Source: Coniella vitis (Eukaryota; Ascomycota; Sordariomycetes; Diaporthales; Schizoparmaceae). From it: a stretch of DNA of 64,000 nt. Position numbers and translations under genes: made by a program. Shown piece after piece: positions 21,276 to 32,142 of the stretch (the first letter of the stretch is position 1; each line of letters starts with the position of its first letter). The notes below the pieces were generated by a model that ran no database searches, was not told the origin of the DNA, and saw only the letters and a program-made list of their open reading frames with translations. The stretch covers positions 3,701,001 through 3,765,000 of the forward strand of contig WUJK01000001.1 of the NCBI GenBank assembly GCA_011317545.1, given 5' to 3'.

Positions 21276-21857
21276 ATGCCCGTAGCCATCAAGTGCACAC
21301 CCTGTGCCGGCCGCGGCACAACCTCCGAGTCGCGCAAATGCCCGCGCTGTGCACACGTCCGAGGAGCTGCCGGCGCAACAAGTTGTGCGTACTGTCATGG
21401 TACCATGCAGAAAACATCCAGCCGCGTGTGTTGGAAGTGTAATGGAAGGGGATCAATTCCGCGGCCGGCTATGGCCTGGAGGTGAGTATCAAGCGGTCAT
21501 TTTCGGGGGCGGGGGCATTCTTCCCTATTTCGTTTGATTAGAACATTCAATATCCAATTGACGGCACCCAATCATTCACCATGGTTACGCGGCTGTTTCA
21601 CTGTGTATAGTCACCCTGCTTATATGGAAGATGAATACTGATACATGAAATCTCACTATAGCGGTCTCGGACGCAATGGTCGTGCTCCCATTGAGGCAGG
21701 GCGGAAACCATCTACGACCTTGCGAGCGCATGCCAAAACAGCCTCAGCCGATTCTACACAAGAATCACAGCGCCCACGGCGTGGACACAAAAAGAAGATG
21801 TCTGAAGATGTGACACAAGATCCCAATTGGCCTTTGGGTGATGGAGCACCATTTTAA
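21276..21857 (+). CDS. Small stand-alone DnaJ-type (CxxC x4) zinc-finger protein
   Basis: Two exons, 21276-21481 and 21662-21857, joined within a Ser codon (AG|C), give 133 residues. Four CxxC pairs occupy residues 7-55: CTPCAGRG, CPRCAHVR, CAYCHGTM and CWKCNGRG. The first and last keep the CxxCxGxG form of the DnaJ cysteine-rich domain, so two zinc ions are probably bound in the paired manner of that fold. There is no J-domain and no peptide-binding domain. The second half is basic and disordered (RRGHKKKMSED) and ends WPLGDGAPF. The role is unknown: a stand-alone DnaJ-type zinc finger could be a chaperone or an RNA/protein adaptor. Intron length is 180 nt. The ATG is the first in the transcript after the TATA-like site. 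Confidence 0.75.
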
Positions 21858-22105
21858 AAAAGACTGGAAACAATGGAAATAGGACAGGATCAATACGCGA
21901 ATGACTTTATGAAATTTTTATGCTTTGAGACCAAGAATAGTACCTCTTTTTGCTCACATTAGGGCAACACCCTATCATGACATGAATTAGGTGTCTGATT
22001 TGCAAAAGAATTGCGATTAGAGGGATGTATGTTACTTTTACCAGTACGACGAGTCACCGGGAACACGTATGATTTGTTCTTGGAAAAAGACATCTTCTGT
22101 GACCA

Positions 22106-23350
22106 TCATTCCAAAGCACTTCGTAGCTGCTCCTTGACCGTCTCTTCCACGTCCCGGGCCACATTGCGTACCTCATCTTTGACAAAGTCTTCTAACTCGC
22201 CCTGCGCTGCGCCCATTTCTTCTTCCATGCGGACTGTGATCGTATCGTTGAACTCATGCCTGACATCGTACAAGGCGTTCTCAATCTCGACAGAGACATC
22301 TTTGAAGCCAGTATCAAGCCTTGTTTCTACGTCCGTGACTCGCTCCTCAAAGACCTTGATGCGCTCTTCGAGAGTATTCGCTTCGTCGCTATGCTGTTGC
22401 CTTGCCTCTGTTTCAGTCCCGGAAGAAGCCTTGACAAGTTGCTCCACGCGATCTAAACGAGAAGTGAGATCACTGAGAGTCTTTTCGATGCAGTCGAACC
22501 GACGTCCCATGTCCATGAAACCTTGTTTACAGATATCCTCCAGCGACATCTCCTTTTCAATTCCATCGTTGGTAGCTAGGTGAAGGCGGCGCTTCTTGGC
22601 AGCTGGCGCTAGCGCCAGAGGAGAGTCTAGATTATCATACGATGGAGGACTATGCTGTATCAAGTTTTGACAGGCCATAATCCCTTTCCCAGACTGCGAA
22701 TCTTGAGGTTTTGAAGGGCCTGGAGAGTCGCCAAGATCGACCACGCGACCACCTTGCCCACCATAGAATTTTGCAATGTTGGATGCAGCTGCCATGGTCC
22801 TGAGACAGCCCCTTGTAGAGGCTTGTTGGCAGAATGAAGCCAAAACATTCCGTGGAACTGATATGGACGGGAAGGCTATGCGGAAGGTGATCTGCGCAGC
22901 TAGAGAATGTAGAGCTGAGAGCACAGATTGAGCATCTTGGTTCTTTGGGGTCCATTGTGTGGCTGGTACCACAAGAGCAGGCGGCACGGAGAGAACGATT
23001 TGCAAGTTATGAGCGTTAGTTCCGAGACGAGACGCCAATTCCTTGTCCTCTACAATCGTAAGAGTATGTATCTGCTCGGGGTAAACGAACAGGAATATGT
23101 TCGACTTGTTACGCTTGCCTTTGAAGGCAATGTTTGCCGCAATTCTCATAGTTGCCATGTTGAGTTCCTCATCAAAAAAGATGTCTAAGGTGACATGGTC
23201 GTGGCAGACGGGGTCATGTAATAACATTTGAGGGGAACCGTTGGCGTCTGTCCAGGATATAGCAGCAGGAACTTGTTGCACTTGAGCAAGGTGGCCTAGT
23301 GCTCGTGTAGACGCCTCTATCTCTACGCTTTCATCTAGAGACGATGCCAT
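22106..23350 (-). CDS. Uncharacterised fungal protein with C-terminal coiled coil
   Basis: A single exon of 414 residues from the ATG at 23348-23350 (MASSLDESVEIEA). The first 180 residues have a mixed alpha/beta character (VTLDIFFDEELNMATMRI, NIFLFVYPEQIHTL, LQIVLSVPPALVVPATQW). A linker around residue 240 carries a short basic cluster (AAKKRRLHL) that could be a nuclear localisation signal. From about residue 280 to the end there is a long heptad-rich, Glu/Arg/Val coiled coil (RFDCIEKTLSDLTSRLDRVEQLV...). I do not recognise a named family. The open frame runs 53 codons further upstream, but that part looks non-coding. Oligomerisation through the coiled coil is inferred. Confidence 0.7.
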   Translation of the reverse strand: MASSLDESVEIEASTRALGHLAQVQQVPAAISWTDANGSPQMLLHDPVCHDHVTLDIFFDEELNMATMRIAANIAFKGKRNKSNIFLFVYPEQIHTLTIVEDKELASRLGTNAHNLQIVLSVPPALVVPATQWTPKNQDAQSVLSALHSLAAQITFRIAFPSISVPRNVLASFCQQASTRGCLRTMAAASNIAKFYGGQGGRVVDLGDSPGPSKPQDSQSGKGIMACQNLIQHSPPSYDNLDSPLALAPAAKKRRLHLATNDGIEKEMSLEDICKQGFMDMGRRFDCIEKTLSDLTSRLDRVEQLVKASSGTETEARQQHSDEANTLEERIKVFEERVTDVETRLDTGFKDVSVEIENALYDVRHEFNDTITVRMEEEMGAAQGELEDFVKDEVRNVARDVEETVKEQLRSALE

Positions 23351-24544
23351 CTCGGCTCTGCCAAATGTTAGCATATTACATCCGTCAACGAAAAGAGAGA
23401 AAACAAGAGCAGCGAAAATAGTCCCTGCCCATGGTGTCCCACAGGCAGAATCCCACCCTCCCAGGCTTTGTATAGAGAAGCAGCCTTGACTTCGGGCCGA
23501 TCGAAGCAATCGCGGCGCGTGGTTGGGTTACATTGAAGGAGAATGATCTGGAGTCCCCGCCGCCACAGCGCAACGAGAACAGGCAGGAACAGGTATTGCC
23601 GATGCAGAGACAACCACGCGTTAAAAGCGACAGAGCAAAAAGTCATGCACACTTTAATAACCCCTCAACAGCCACAGAGCAAGTAGTCATGCGGTGCTGT
23701 GGGCGCAATGCTCATCTCTTCCACAGCCCCGGTCCTTCCTCTGTTCATAGATAGATGGGTAGGAGCCGGCATTTTATAGCTGCGGGGGCACATAACGTTG
23801 TTCCTGCGAGTCACATTGGGCGGGCGACGCGGTAGTCCTCAGTAGTAGGACACCTTTGAACTGACCATGTGTGTGGACGATGATCGCGATTGGTAACAGT
23901 CGCGGTGATCTTGCTTGCTTGCGGGACAGTGGCGTGGTTATTGCCGATGTAGTTTCGTGAAAGGCCGCAATATATGAATTTCCGTGTGATCACAGTCTGA
24001 TGCTTTGCGAGGTCGTGGTCGATTGAAGCTCAGTGGTTGTATCGTAAGTCGAGGTACTTGCAGTCTGCAACGGTCGAGACTTTGGAGCGCTGTAGGATGA
24101 AACGCAATTGCATAGTTCGATGTAGTGGCGGCTTTTAGGGGTGTGTTGATGAAAGGAGCGATTAAATGGTGAAAATGTGTTCTGGCCGGGGAGTGTCGCG
24201 TGGTTGTTGTCAGAAGGAGGGTCTGGGAGAGTTCCACTATGGGCGACGTCACCTCAAATGCGTGAGAAATGTCACGTGATAGCGCGACACCAGCCCCACC
24301 TTTCTTAAATGGCAAGAACAAAGGATGCTGCACCGCGAGCCTGCAATACTGACAACCCGAGGTGATGTACTTTCAGTACCCGGCTGCCGAGGTACCCTGA
24401 TCTCAAATTTGCGACTTTCACCATCAAAACAGTATTCACCAAGGCGTCCGGAAGGACTGCATACTGACATACAAATCCGGGAAACGTCCAGACTTGCAGA
24501 ATAATTAAGCTTGATGTATACAGCTGGCGGCCTGGAAACGAAGA
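23351..24544. other. Intergenic region upstream of coiled-coil gene
   Basis: 1.2 kb between the coiled-coil gene start and the end of the DHR1 helicase gene, both on the minus strand. Frames present are short and unconvincing. No repeats or RNA genes were noticed. Confidence 0.45.
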
Positions 24545-27500
24545 CTACTCTACCACCCATCCAGTACCAGCAACGCGTCTCTGCGTGACCTTTCTGGCTG
24601 GCAATGGCCAACCCATGCCATTGGTGCCCTCTGCCCGCAGATATGGCACAACCCAAACCTCTCTCAATTTACCACCTTCACTAGTCTTGACCTCTTTGAT
24701 TGGCTTGCCATAGCTTATCAACGGCGTCCCTTTTGCAAGCGCTGCAATCTGGCCGCCGGTAATGTCCGTCAAAGCGTGCATCCGGGTCTTGGGCTTCTTC
24801 TCACCCTCTGCCCCGCCAGGCTGGCCCCGCTGCAGATAGGCATACACAATGTACTCAGGACATTCCCCAGGACTGAGGTGTGAAAGGGCAGATGCAGGAT
24901 GAATATATACAGCCCGCTCACTTGGCTCGGCAGTGGAAGGCATGTCCAAAGGGCTGAGGGGAAGATAAGGGACTTCAATGGCACGGCGCGGCTTGTAATA
25001 GCTTGCCTCGAAAGGTATCGGTGACTTGTCGGCGCGGATGGCGATCTGGTCGATGAAACCTGCTGCGACCATTTGCTTTAGAGCCGTGACTTGCTTCTGT
25101 GTCGGGCGGTCAAGCTTTTCCTGATACGTCAGGCTAGCAAAAGAAGGAATGTGTGTGCGCAGTAGCTCTGTGAGCTGTTGGCGGAGCTGTTGGGTTTCTT
25201 TCAAGGTCTTGTACCGTACAAAGTGCGACTCGCACCATTCCTCGGTGGGCTCGTGTGCGAATTCGCCGACTACTTGCAACAACTTCATTGCGTCGGACTT
25301 GTCATCGAGGGAGCAAAAGTTCTTGTGCACCGCGTTGTAAGCGCGCCGAATGTTTGCTTGGCGATCTTCAGCAACAATGTCTGCTGTTGTGCGAATGGGC
25401 TCCATGCTCCCGTCATCTCCATGGTCTTTGGGAGCGAGCTGAGGTATAACTTGTGTGTCGCGCAAGAAGATTTCAGCAGCCGATAGACCTGAAACCATAG
25501 TGATTGTGTATGGAAGACAATCGTGGAGATGGCCTACGAGGAGAATCCGCGCAAACCGGGGAGACAATGGGAAAATTGACATGGTCTTTCCAAAAGGCGT
25601 CACCTGTCCCGTTTCCTTGATAGCCGACAAATAGGTCAGCAGCCTCTCTGCTTTGAGGAGGCTCTGCCTGTCTGGCGGTGTCGGGAATGGGAAGTTGACC
25701 ACATGCTGCAAATTCATGGCCTTGAGTTGGAGCACAACGCCCTCAATGGGCATGCGTAACAGTTCGGGATCGGAAAACTCCTGGAAATCTCTTTCGTATA
25801 CGGCGGAGGAGTAGAGTCGGTAGCAGTGGCCAGGCCCGGTTCGACCAGCACGACCAGATCTCTGATTCGCACTAGCCTTACTGATCCACCCGACTTCAAA
25901 GCTCTGCACTCCACTCAGACGGTTGTACTTCCTTTCCTTTGAACGACCGCAGTCAATGACATATCGAATGCCGGGAATAGTCAAACTGGTCTCGGCGACG
26001 TTGGTGGCCAGAATGACAAGACGGGATCCGTCTGGTGGAGGCTCAAAGACGCGCATTTGCTCCTTGGTCGGTAGGAGAGAATAAAGCGGCAGGATATGCA
26101 TGCGAGATGGTCCGGTTCCTGTTTCCCCTTCTTCTTCAGGAATAACGAATTCTGCCTCGTCATCCTCTTCTCCATCATCAGAGATGCCGTCACCGTAATC
26201 GTCTGCGGCACCATCGTCGACGTCGCCAAATTCAATGTCCTCTGTTTCTACAGGCGCTTCACTGGCCGGTATTTTGACTTTCATACTGGTACCAGTATCC
26301 ATGCCCGTGAACGCTTTCCTGAGTCTCTTGTTCAGTTGGACAATTTCATTCTGGCCGGTCATGAAAACAAGGATGCCTCCTGGTGGAAGTTTCCTGTGTC
26401 CCCTGCTGACCTTTTTGAATGCTTCCTCGACGTAGTCGTGATGTGTCCTTCTAGAAAAGTGGACGGTGACTGGAAATTGGCGTCCTTCCACTTCCAGCAC
26501 TGGGGGCGGGCTCTTGAATAATCTCGGATTTTGTGTCATGTCTTCGATGCGTAGAGTAGCGGACATGATGATGAGCTTCAAAGGCCTCATTGTGGGGTCT
26601 TCTTTTGCCAAATCGCTCCGCAAACTGACAACTCGACTAAGCATACCGACCAGAATGTCCGTATTGACGCTTCGCTCGTGAGCCTCATCAACAATGATCG
26701 CAGAGTACTTCTTCAGTGTAATATCTTGTGCGACTTCTCGAAGCAAGACACCGTCGGTCATAAACTTGACTGCTGTCTCGGGGTTGACTGTACCCTCAAA
26801 TCGAATCTGGTAGGCGACCTTGCTGGCGTGGTCGCCCAGCTCTTGTCCGACTCGTTTCGACATACTCACAGCGGCAACCCTTCGAGGTTGAGTAATACCA
26901 ATCATTCCAGGCGTCGGTCCCGTGGGAGATCCATATCCGGCTTCAAAGAGGAATTGCGGAACCTGAGTCGTTTTACCAGATCCTGTAGCACCACAAACAA
27001 CCACAATGTCGTTATTGTGTATGGCTTCCATGATTCTTTGTTCCTCGGCCACGACAGGAAGTTTGAGCCTGGCATCCTGTATATCATCGGGCCGCAAAAC
27101 ATTGACACTGTGAGCCTTTCTGTCTGTATCTATCGTCGGTTGCAGCTCAAGAGGTAATGGATCCTGTTCGAGAGGCCGTGGCGTAAAGTTTGCAGGCCTT
27201 GGTATTTGTAGCACATTCGGTCCTGCGCCCAGGGGTTCGTATCCAAGGGCCTCGTTTCGTTGCTGGTGAGCCCACGCTTTGAAAGCTGAAGGTCGGCTTG
27301 GCTTTGCATCTTCCTCCCCATCCACCCCCTCTTCACTGCCGCTATCGTCTGAAGCTGAAGAACCTTCGTCGTCGCCACTAGCGTCCTCACCCGACTCTGA
27401 AGCATCCTCTCCCGAACTGGGCGTCGACGCGTCTTCGCTGCCGTCGTCCTCGGCTGATTCCTCCTTTTCATTAGTGACAGTCTCGCCTTCATCATCGCTG

Positions 27501-28264
27501 AATCCGCCCCACTCATCATCGCTGCCAGCGTCTTTCTGCATCGGCGCTGGCTGTGGCTGAATGAATGCGAATTTAGACTTGACACCTCCTCGCTTTTGCC
27601 GCTTGGGGATTTGCGGGCGGCCTTCTTCGTCGAGTTCAAGAGGTCGCTTGAGACCCGAACCCACAGTCTCGGTATTTGAAGAGTTCTGTAGTGCCTGTTC
27701 CTCCTGGGCTGCCCTGGGTGCCTCTTTGGGGGCTGTAGTCGCAATCGGTAAGCCGACACTTTCTATCCTGCTCTCGGTTGCCTTCTTGATCTCTGGCTCT
27801 TCTTCTGAAGGAGACTCTTCTTGAAGTTCTGGCGCCTTCCTCTCCTCAAACAGAATCTTCTCATTCTCTTCAGTGTCGATGCCCGCTTGCCTCTCTTTCA
27901 AGGCACGTATCAGAGACTCTCTCTTGGTTTCACGATTGTGACCAAGAGCCCGACTACTCGCAAAAAGGCTAGTATCAATCCGGTTCTCGGCTAACTTGGC
28001 TAAAAGTTGGCGATTTTCATCCTTTTTGAGCTTGTTGTCGATGTATTTGTCGAGGCGCTTGGCCTTCTTGCCGCTGACTCTGATTCCCTGGTTCTTTAAT
28101 TCTTCGCGTAGCCGGGTTCTTTCTTCTTCTCGCTCTCTCTCATGTTCTGGCAGAATCTCCGGGGCGTTTGAGAGGTCCTCTTGTCCATTTTGTTGCCGGC
28201 TCTGGTCCCGTGCCAGATTTCGATGCTTTTGTTTCCTCTGGCGAGGCACGAACTTCTTTGGCAT
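24545..28264 (-). CDS. ECM16: DEAH-box pre-rRNA processing helicase DHR1/ECM16 (DHX37)
   Basis: An intronless gene of 1239 residues (yeast Ecm16/Dhr1 is about 1267). The N-terminus is basic (MPKKFVPRQRKQKHRN); a long acidic low-complexity Ser/Glu/Asp stretch follows at about residues 240-330. The helicase core has Walker A GATGSGKTTQ (from residue 425), DEAH within IIVDEAHERS (D526), the SAT motif (IIMSATLR), ILVFMTGQNEI, TNVAETSLTIPG, and QRSGRAGRTGPG (motif VI), then the HA2/OB-fold region. An acidic insert (about residues 680-710) interrupts the core between the two RecA domains. Known role: nucleolar ATPase that displaces U3 snoRNA from pre-18S rRNA during small-subunit assembly, activated by Utp14. 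Divergent from a proteasome-chaperone gene with 676 bases between starts. Confidence 0.93.
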   Translation of the reverse strand: MPKKFVPRQRKQKHRNLARDQSRQQNGQEDLSNAPEILPEHEREREEERTRLREELKNQGIRVSGKKAKRLDKYIDNKLKKDENRQLLAKLAENRIDTSLFASSRALGHNRETKRESLIRALKERQAGIDTEENEKILFEERKAPELQEESPSEEEPEIKKATESRIESVGLPIATTAPKEAPRAAQEEQALQNSSNTETVGSGLKRPLELDEEGRPQIPKRQKRGGVKSKFAFIQPQPAPMQKDAGSDDEWGGFSDDEGETVTNEKEESAEDDGSEDASTPSSGEDASESGEDASGDDEGSSASDDSGSEEGVDGEEDAKPSRPSAFKAWAHQQRNEALGYEPLGAGPNVLQIPRPANFTPRPLEQDPLPLELQPTIDTDRKAHSVNVLRPDDIQDARLKLPVVAEEQRIMEAIHNNDIVVVCGATGSGKTTQVPQFLFEAGYGSPTGPTPGMIGITQPRRVAAVSMSKRVGQELGDHASKVAYQIRFEGTVNPETAVKFMTDGVLLREVAQDITLKKYSAIIVDEAHERSVNTDILVGMLSRVVSLRSDLAKEDPTMRPLKLIIMSATLRIEDMTQNPRLFKSPPPVLEVEGRQFPVTVHFSRRTHHDYVEEAFKKVSRGHRKLPPGGILVFMTGQNEIVQLNKRLRKAFTGMDTGTSMKVKIPASEAPVETEDIEFGDVDDGAADDYGDGISDDGEEDDEAEFVIPEEEGETGTGPSRMHILPLYSLLPTKEQMRVFEPPPDGSRLVILATNVAETSLTIPGIRYVIDCGRSKERKYNRLSGVQSFEVGWISKASANQRSGRAGRTGPGHCYRLYSSAVYERDFQEFSDPELLRMPIEGVVLQLKAMNLQHVVNFPFPTPPDRQSLLKAERLLTYLSAIKETGQVTPFGKTMSIFPLSPRFARILLVGHLHDCLPYTITMVSGLSAAEIFLRDTQVIPQLAPKDHGDDGSMEPIRTTADIVAEDRQANIRRAYNAVHKNFCSLDDKSDAMKLLQVVGEFAHEPTEEWCESHFVRYKTLKETQQLRQQLTELLRTHIPSFASLTYQEKLDRPTQKQVTALKQMVAAGFIDQIAIRADKSPIPFEASYYKPRRAIEVPYLPLSPLDMPSTAEPSERAVYIHPASALSHLSPGECPEYIVYAYLQRGQPGGAEGEKKPKTRMHALTDITGGQIAALAKGTPLISYGKPIKEVKTSEGGKLREVWVVPYLRAEGTNGMGWPLPARKVTQRRVAGTGWVVE

Positions 28265-28940
28265 GATGATATCCCGGGACAGACCAACACGGTGTTCTGA
28301 TCAAAGCTGATATGATGGCCTAAGGGCGGGACTCGTTGACAGGAGCCTGGGTTATGAGGCAAGCAGTCTCTTTGTCGGAAATGTGATGAGGAACCTTTGG
28401 GAGTATGAATCGACACCGAAACATGGGGATGAGAAGGAATGAGCGGCAATCAGATGCATGTAGGAACTTTTTTGTGGGGCTCGTCTTATCGATAAGTATC
28501 TCGGTAGGTACTAGGCCATTGTGGATGTACCTCAGTGCTTGAATACTTTGCTCTCTTTCCGAATGGCCACAGTAAAGAAGCCATTGTTGTTGCTAGATTG
28601 CGTGGAACGGTGTCAAGAACTATAAAATTAGAGTAACGATGCACTGAAAATTATGATAAGTCGGTAGTTATAGTCTAGCACAGGGCAAATGTGTAGTGTT
28701 GTTCACGCAAAAGCTCGGGGCCAAGGCCTACAGGTACCTGTGCACTTTAGGCACAAGAGGCACCTGCTACTTAAGGTGCTTGTGCTACTGCTGCTACTTA
28801 CCTCATCTCATTTATACTTCCGCAAACTATATCCAGACTGCTGCTCTTCATATTTCTACCCGGCAACCCTGGAGGTGCCTTTGATCCTGTATTTACCCAC
28901 AGACCAACAGCACAGGCCTTGTGTACTAGCACGCCACAAC
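28265..28940. promoter_or_regulatory. Divergent promoter region, DHR1 / PAC3-family gene
   Basis: 676 bases between two divergent starts. The half nearer the chaperone gene contains repeated GGTACCT/GGTAC-type motifs (about 28500-28530 and 28730-28745) and a cluster of short GCTACT/GCTGCT words. No coding region. A shared promoter is inferred from geometry only. Confidence 0.4.
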
Positions 28941-29451
28941 ATGGCCACAGTCGAGGCTCGAGAGGAGCCATTCCCAGCTCCATCCCGCCAGAAGAGCGGG
29001 CAGGTCAACGGCATCGCAACGGATGTCACATGCATCCACTTTGCCGACAAGGTGGTCGTCACGATATCTCAAGATGGACGACTCGCTCAATGGGTAAGCG
29101 TCGCAAGCCCAAACGAACGTCATCTGCCGGTTCAAGTGCTGACATCATGTCTCGTAGGTGCAAGTGCCGCTCTCTGCACCATCTCCTGCTCTTGTGGACA
29201 TGTCTCTGCCCCGGGCTGAGCTTTCCCTCCTGCCATCTTTGCATTTGGAACCCAAGACGCTCGTCGGCGGCGGTGGCCAGGACCGAGAGACTATAGGACA
29301 ACTTTACGCAGCCCAAATAGCCAGTCATCTTGCCTTGCGGAACCCTGATGACCGGAGGACGCTGGTACTGGGCATCGGTCTGCAGAAGTTTGACCCGGAA
29401 AGCCGCGAGGGTTTCTTCGACACCATTGAGCTAGTCCTCGAGGTCCTATAA
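28941..29451 (+). CDS. Proteasome assembly chaperone 3 family protein
   Basis: Two exons, 28941-29093 and 29158-29451, joined in phase 0 over a 64-nt GT-AG intron, give 148 residues. The fold signature of PAC3 (PSMG3; yeast Poc3/Irc25-like) is present: an N-terminal beta segment TCIHFADKVVVTISQDGRLAQW-VQVPL across the splice, an acidic/leucine linker, and the helix-strand unit GQLYAAQIASHLALRNPDDRRTLVLGIGL near the end. Known: PAC3 pairs with PAC4 to order alpha subunits while the 20S proteasome core assembles, then leaves. Assignment rests on motif memory, without an alignment. Without splicing, the frame ends shortly after the donor. The following 2.7 kb contains no recognisable gene. Confidence 0.8.
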
Positions 29452-32142
29452 GAGGGCAACGGCAACAAAAGCAGATGGCAAGTGCATTTTGGTGCCTCAC
29501 AGCCAGCCTAGGCACAATCCACTTAGACAGGATTTGCGCATGGTAGTACGCCCATACAAGCGTCAACAGCCGACATCTGACATGACTACTGCAGTGCCAC
29601 GCCTACCAGATAGGTCGATGTCAAAGACAGGTTTGCCGCTTTCAATGATGCGATTGTCGTCATTCATTGAACCTCCTACGCAGAGCATGACACGCCCAAT
29701 TTTCCAGTGGTTGTTAGTGCTCTTACTCTGAGACTGCGACCCGGCTGGTTGTGGTCACCACGTCTCATTTGGCCAATCTATGCCAGGATGGCGACAACCT
29801 ACCATGCTGGGGGTTGCAGAGCAAGCTGACTGCTATCGACGGGGGTCAAAGTTAACATAACCTGAGCAAGCTCTGTTTCTTCCGAGCCAACCGGAGCCAC
29901 CAAAGCGAAATTCTGGCTACTATATGAAGCTTTTATCTGTAAGCTCTAATCGAATTCGTCTATACGTGAAACGTGGTGCAGCCGCTCTGGTCGTGGCGCT
30001 GCTAACAAAGCGGATCGCCACTGCGACATAAACATAACAATACAAAAGTAAAGACTCAATACTACTGCGCATCTCACTCGCGCGTCGAACATGCTTCCGA
30101 AGTCGATGTCATCGTTGGGTATACAAGACCAGTGAAAGCCTCATCAACTGAAACCCAAGTCAGGAGCTTTATTGCAAATACTGTGCATCACCAGTCTGTC
30201 ATTTTGAAGCCACGAACATGCTGTGATGTCCGCACAACTCTCATGCACTCCCAGCCACTCATCTGGACCCTCTCTTCAGGACGTCAAGCTCCCTTTTGCC
30301 TACAGACGTCAGAAGAGCGTGCTGAGAAAAAATAAGCATATAGCATAGGCCATGGACCACGGCGGCCCCTGCTTTCTTCCACAAGGACACCAGTTGTTGT
30401 GTTTATGTGGCGTTACCCAAATTGTGTTCGAGTGAGGTATCAGCAAAAGCAATTTAAAAATTCACACGAGGCTCGGGACCATACGTAAACCTCAGGTCAA
30501 TAATAGAAAGAGAACGGTCTAGACTAGACCCTTTCAAAAGCTATCCGGTGTGCCGCGCAGTCGGATTGATCAACTATGCTGTAGTCTACGGTGCGTCACA
30601 TCCGAAAGCTGCGCGTGCTCGCTTGACCATGATTAGCCTCTTGATCAGAGCTTCATTGTCAACTTTAACGACGAGGAAACGCGGTGACGCAGACCTATGG
30701 CTAGAGGATTCTAGTGGGTCGATCGCCCCCCCCCCCCCCAAAAAAAAGCCATCCGCACGTCGCCAAAGAACATTTCAAGTTTAGGACGATGACATCGTTC
30801 TGCTGAATGGCTTTTCAACGGGTCGATTCGCGAGACCACGTCCGAAGCGGTGCGTGTGCAGTACGAGAACGTGATACAAAACACTAGTTTTGGGAAGTAC
30901 TTGCTATATCGCCATGCCATACCCCCTTTTCTTTTTTGCTTTCGTCAGATGCTTTGCAGTGAGTGACTCACGATCCGCGTTCATGCCCCATGAAGGGCTG
31001 TTGCTGTACTTATATTGTGTGAAACCGCGTGTATCGTTACGCTGCAGCTCAGCCACGGCGAGCGACAGCTATTGCATACTATGTAGTATGCCCATCGTGT
31101 TTCTGCAAGGAAAAGAAAGAGGAAAAAAAAGAAAAAAGGTTCCAGTCTACACTTGCCTGTCCTGTCATATTCTCTGGGGCCCAGCAAAGCCTCTTCAGCC
31201 GGCCACAAGCGTCACACGAAGAGCCTCCCATGACGCCCGAACGGGGAAACTCGTTGCCCAGATTCTGCTGTAGGCAAGTCATTGTTGCAGTCACACCGCT
31301 GGTGGTGGTGGATTATGCCGCTCTGTGGATCAAGTGTCGATCGCTTATCCTGCTCTCCTTTTTCTGCCCTCCCTTCGTATCCAGAAATGCGATGGCGGGT
31401 TAGAGGAAGTGATGATCAGAGCCACGCCGTGACCATGTGGTAGGGAGGCAGGGCTGTTATACTGTGTAATCACCATATAGGCGAAGACCAAGTGCGTGGC
31501 AAGCGTCCTGCACAGTGAATGGATGAAATATCCATGTACGCACAGTAAGTAAGCATCTATTAAGCATGAAGACCAGATCAGGGCTTGTTTATTCATGGTA
31601 ACTCCTTGAGCAGGCACACGCCCAGCACTCGAAAAGGGCATAGTAATCTCAACACGAGAGACACCATTTCCAACAGTCGCTGCTGGGTGGGATGACGACG
31701 TACAGTATGTAGGTACAGAAAGTGATTGTGATTATCCGTTCCTTTCCCCGTGCCACTGCCGACACCAAACCTTGGCGTGTGTCTTTTTAACTTCAACTGG
31801 GCGTTTGCTCGGGGGCATTTCAACAACGCCGGGCGGGTTTTAATCCCCAGTCCCCCAAGCTTGTATGATTTCTTAGTTTATCGAGCCGTCTCCTCCCTTT
31901 TTCGGTGATAAATATACATACTTCCGCATTCTTCCTGTGAACCCTTTCATCACTCACACAGTCTCTCTCATTCTGGAGTATATAGGTTGCTCTCATTCCT
32001 ACCAACCAACCAGCCTACTGTCTCTCGCAGTCGCTCTTCCCGCCCAGAACGTGCCAACCACGCCCACACAGAACGCCCACAAGCTCTCTACATCCCTTCG
32101 AAGCGAGCAAATCCCAAACCACACCACAAACAAGTTTACAAA
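29452..32142. other. Longest gene-free stretch (2.7 kb)
   Basis: No frame here looks like protein and no splice-linked exons could be built. It holds a C14-A8 homopolymer junction (30726-30747), one TACTATGTA within a near-perfect inverted repeat (31074-31091), and near the right end a TATA-like GATAAATATACATAC (about 31907-31921) plus CT-rich DNA that suit the promoter of the small secreted-protein gene. A divergent fast-evolving gene or non-coding RNA would be missed by reading alone. Confidence 0.45.
30726..30747. repeat. Homopolymer junction C14-A8
   Basis: Fourteen C followed directly by eight A. A likely length-variable site and a possible place for sequencing error. Confidence 0.85.
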
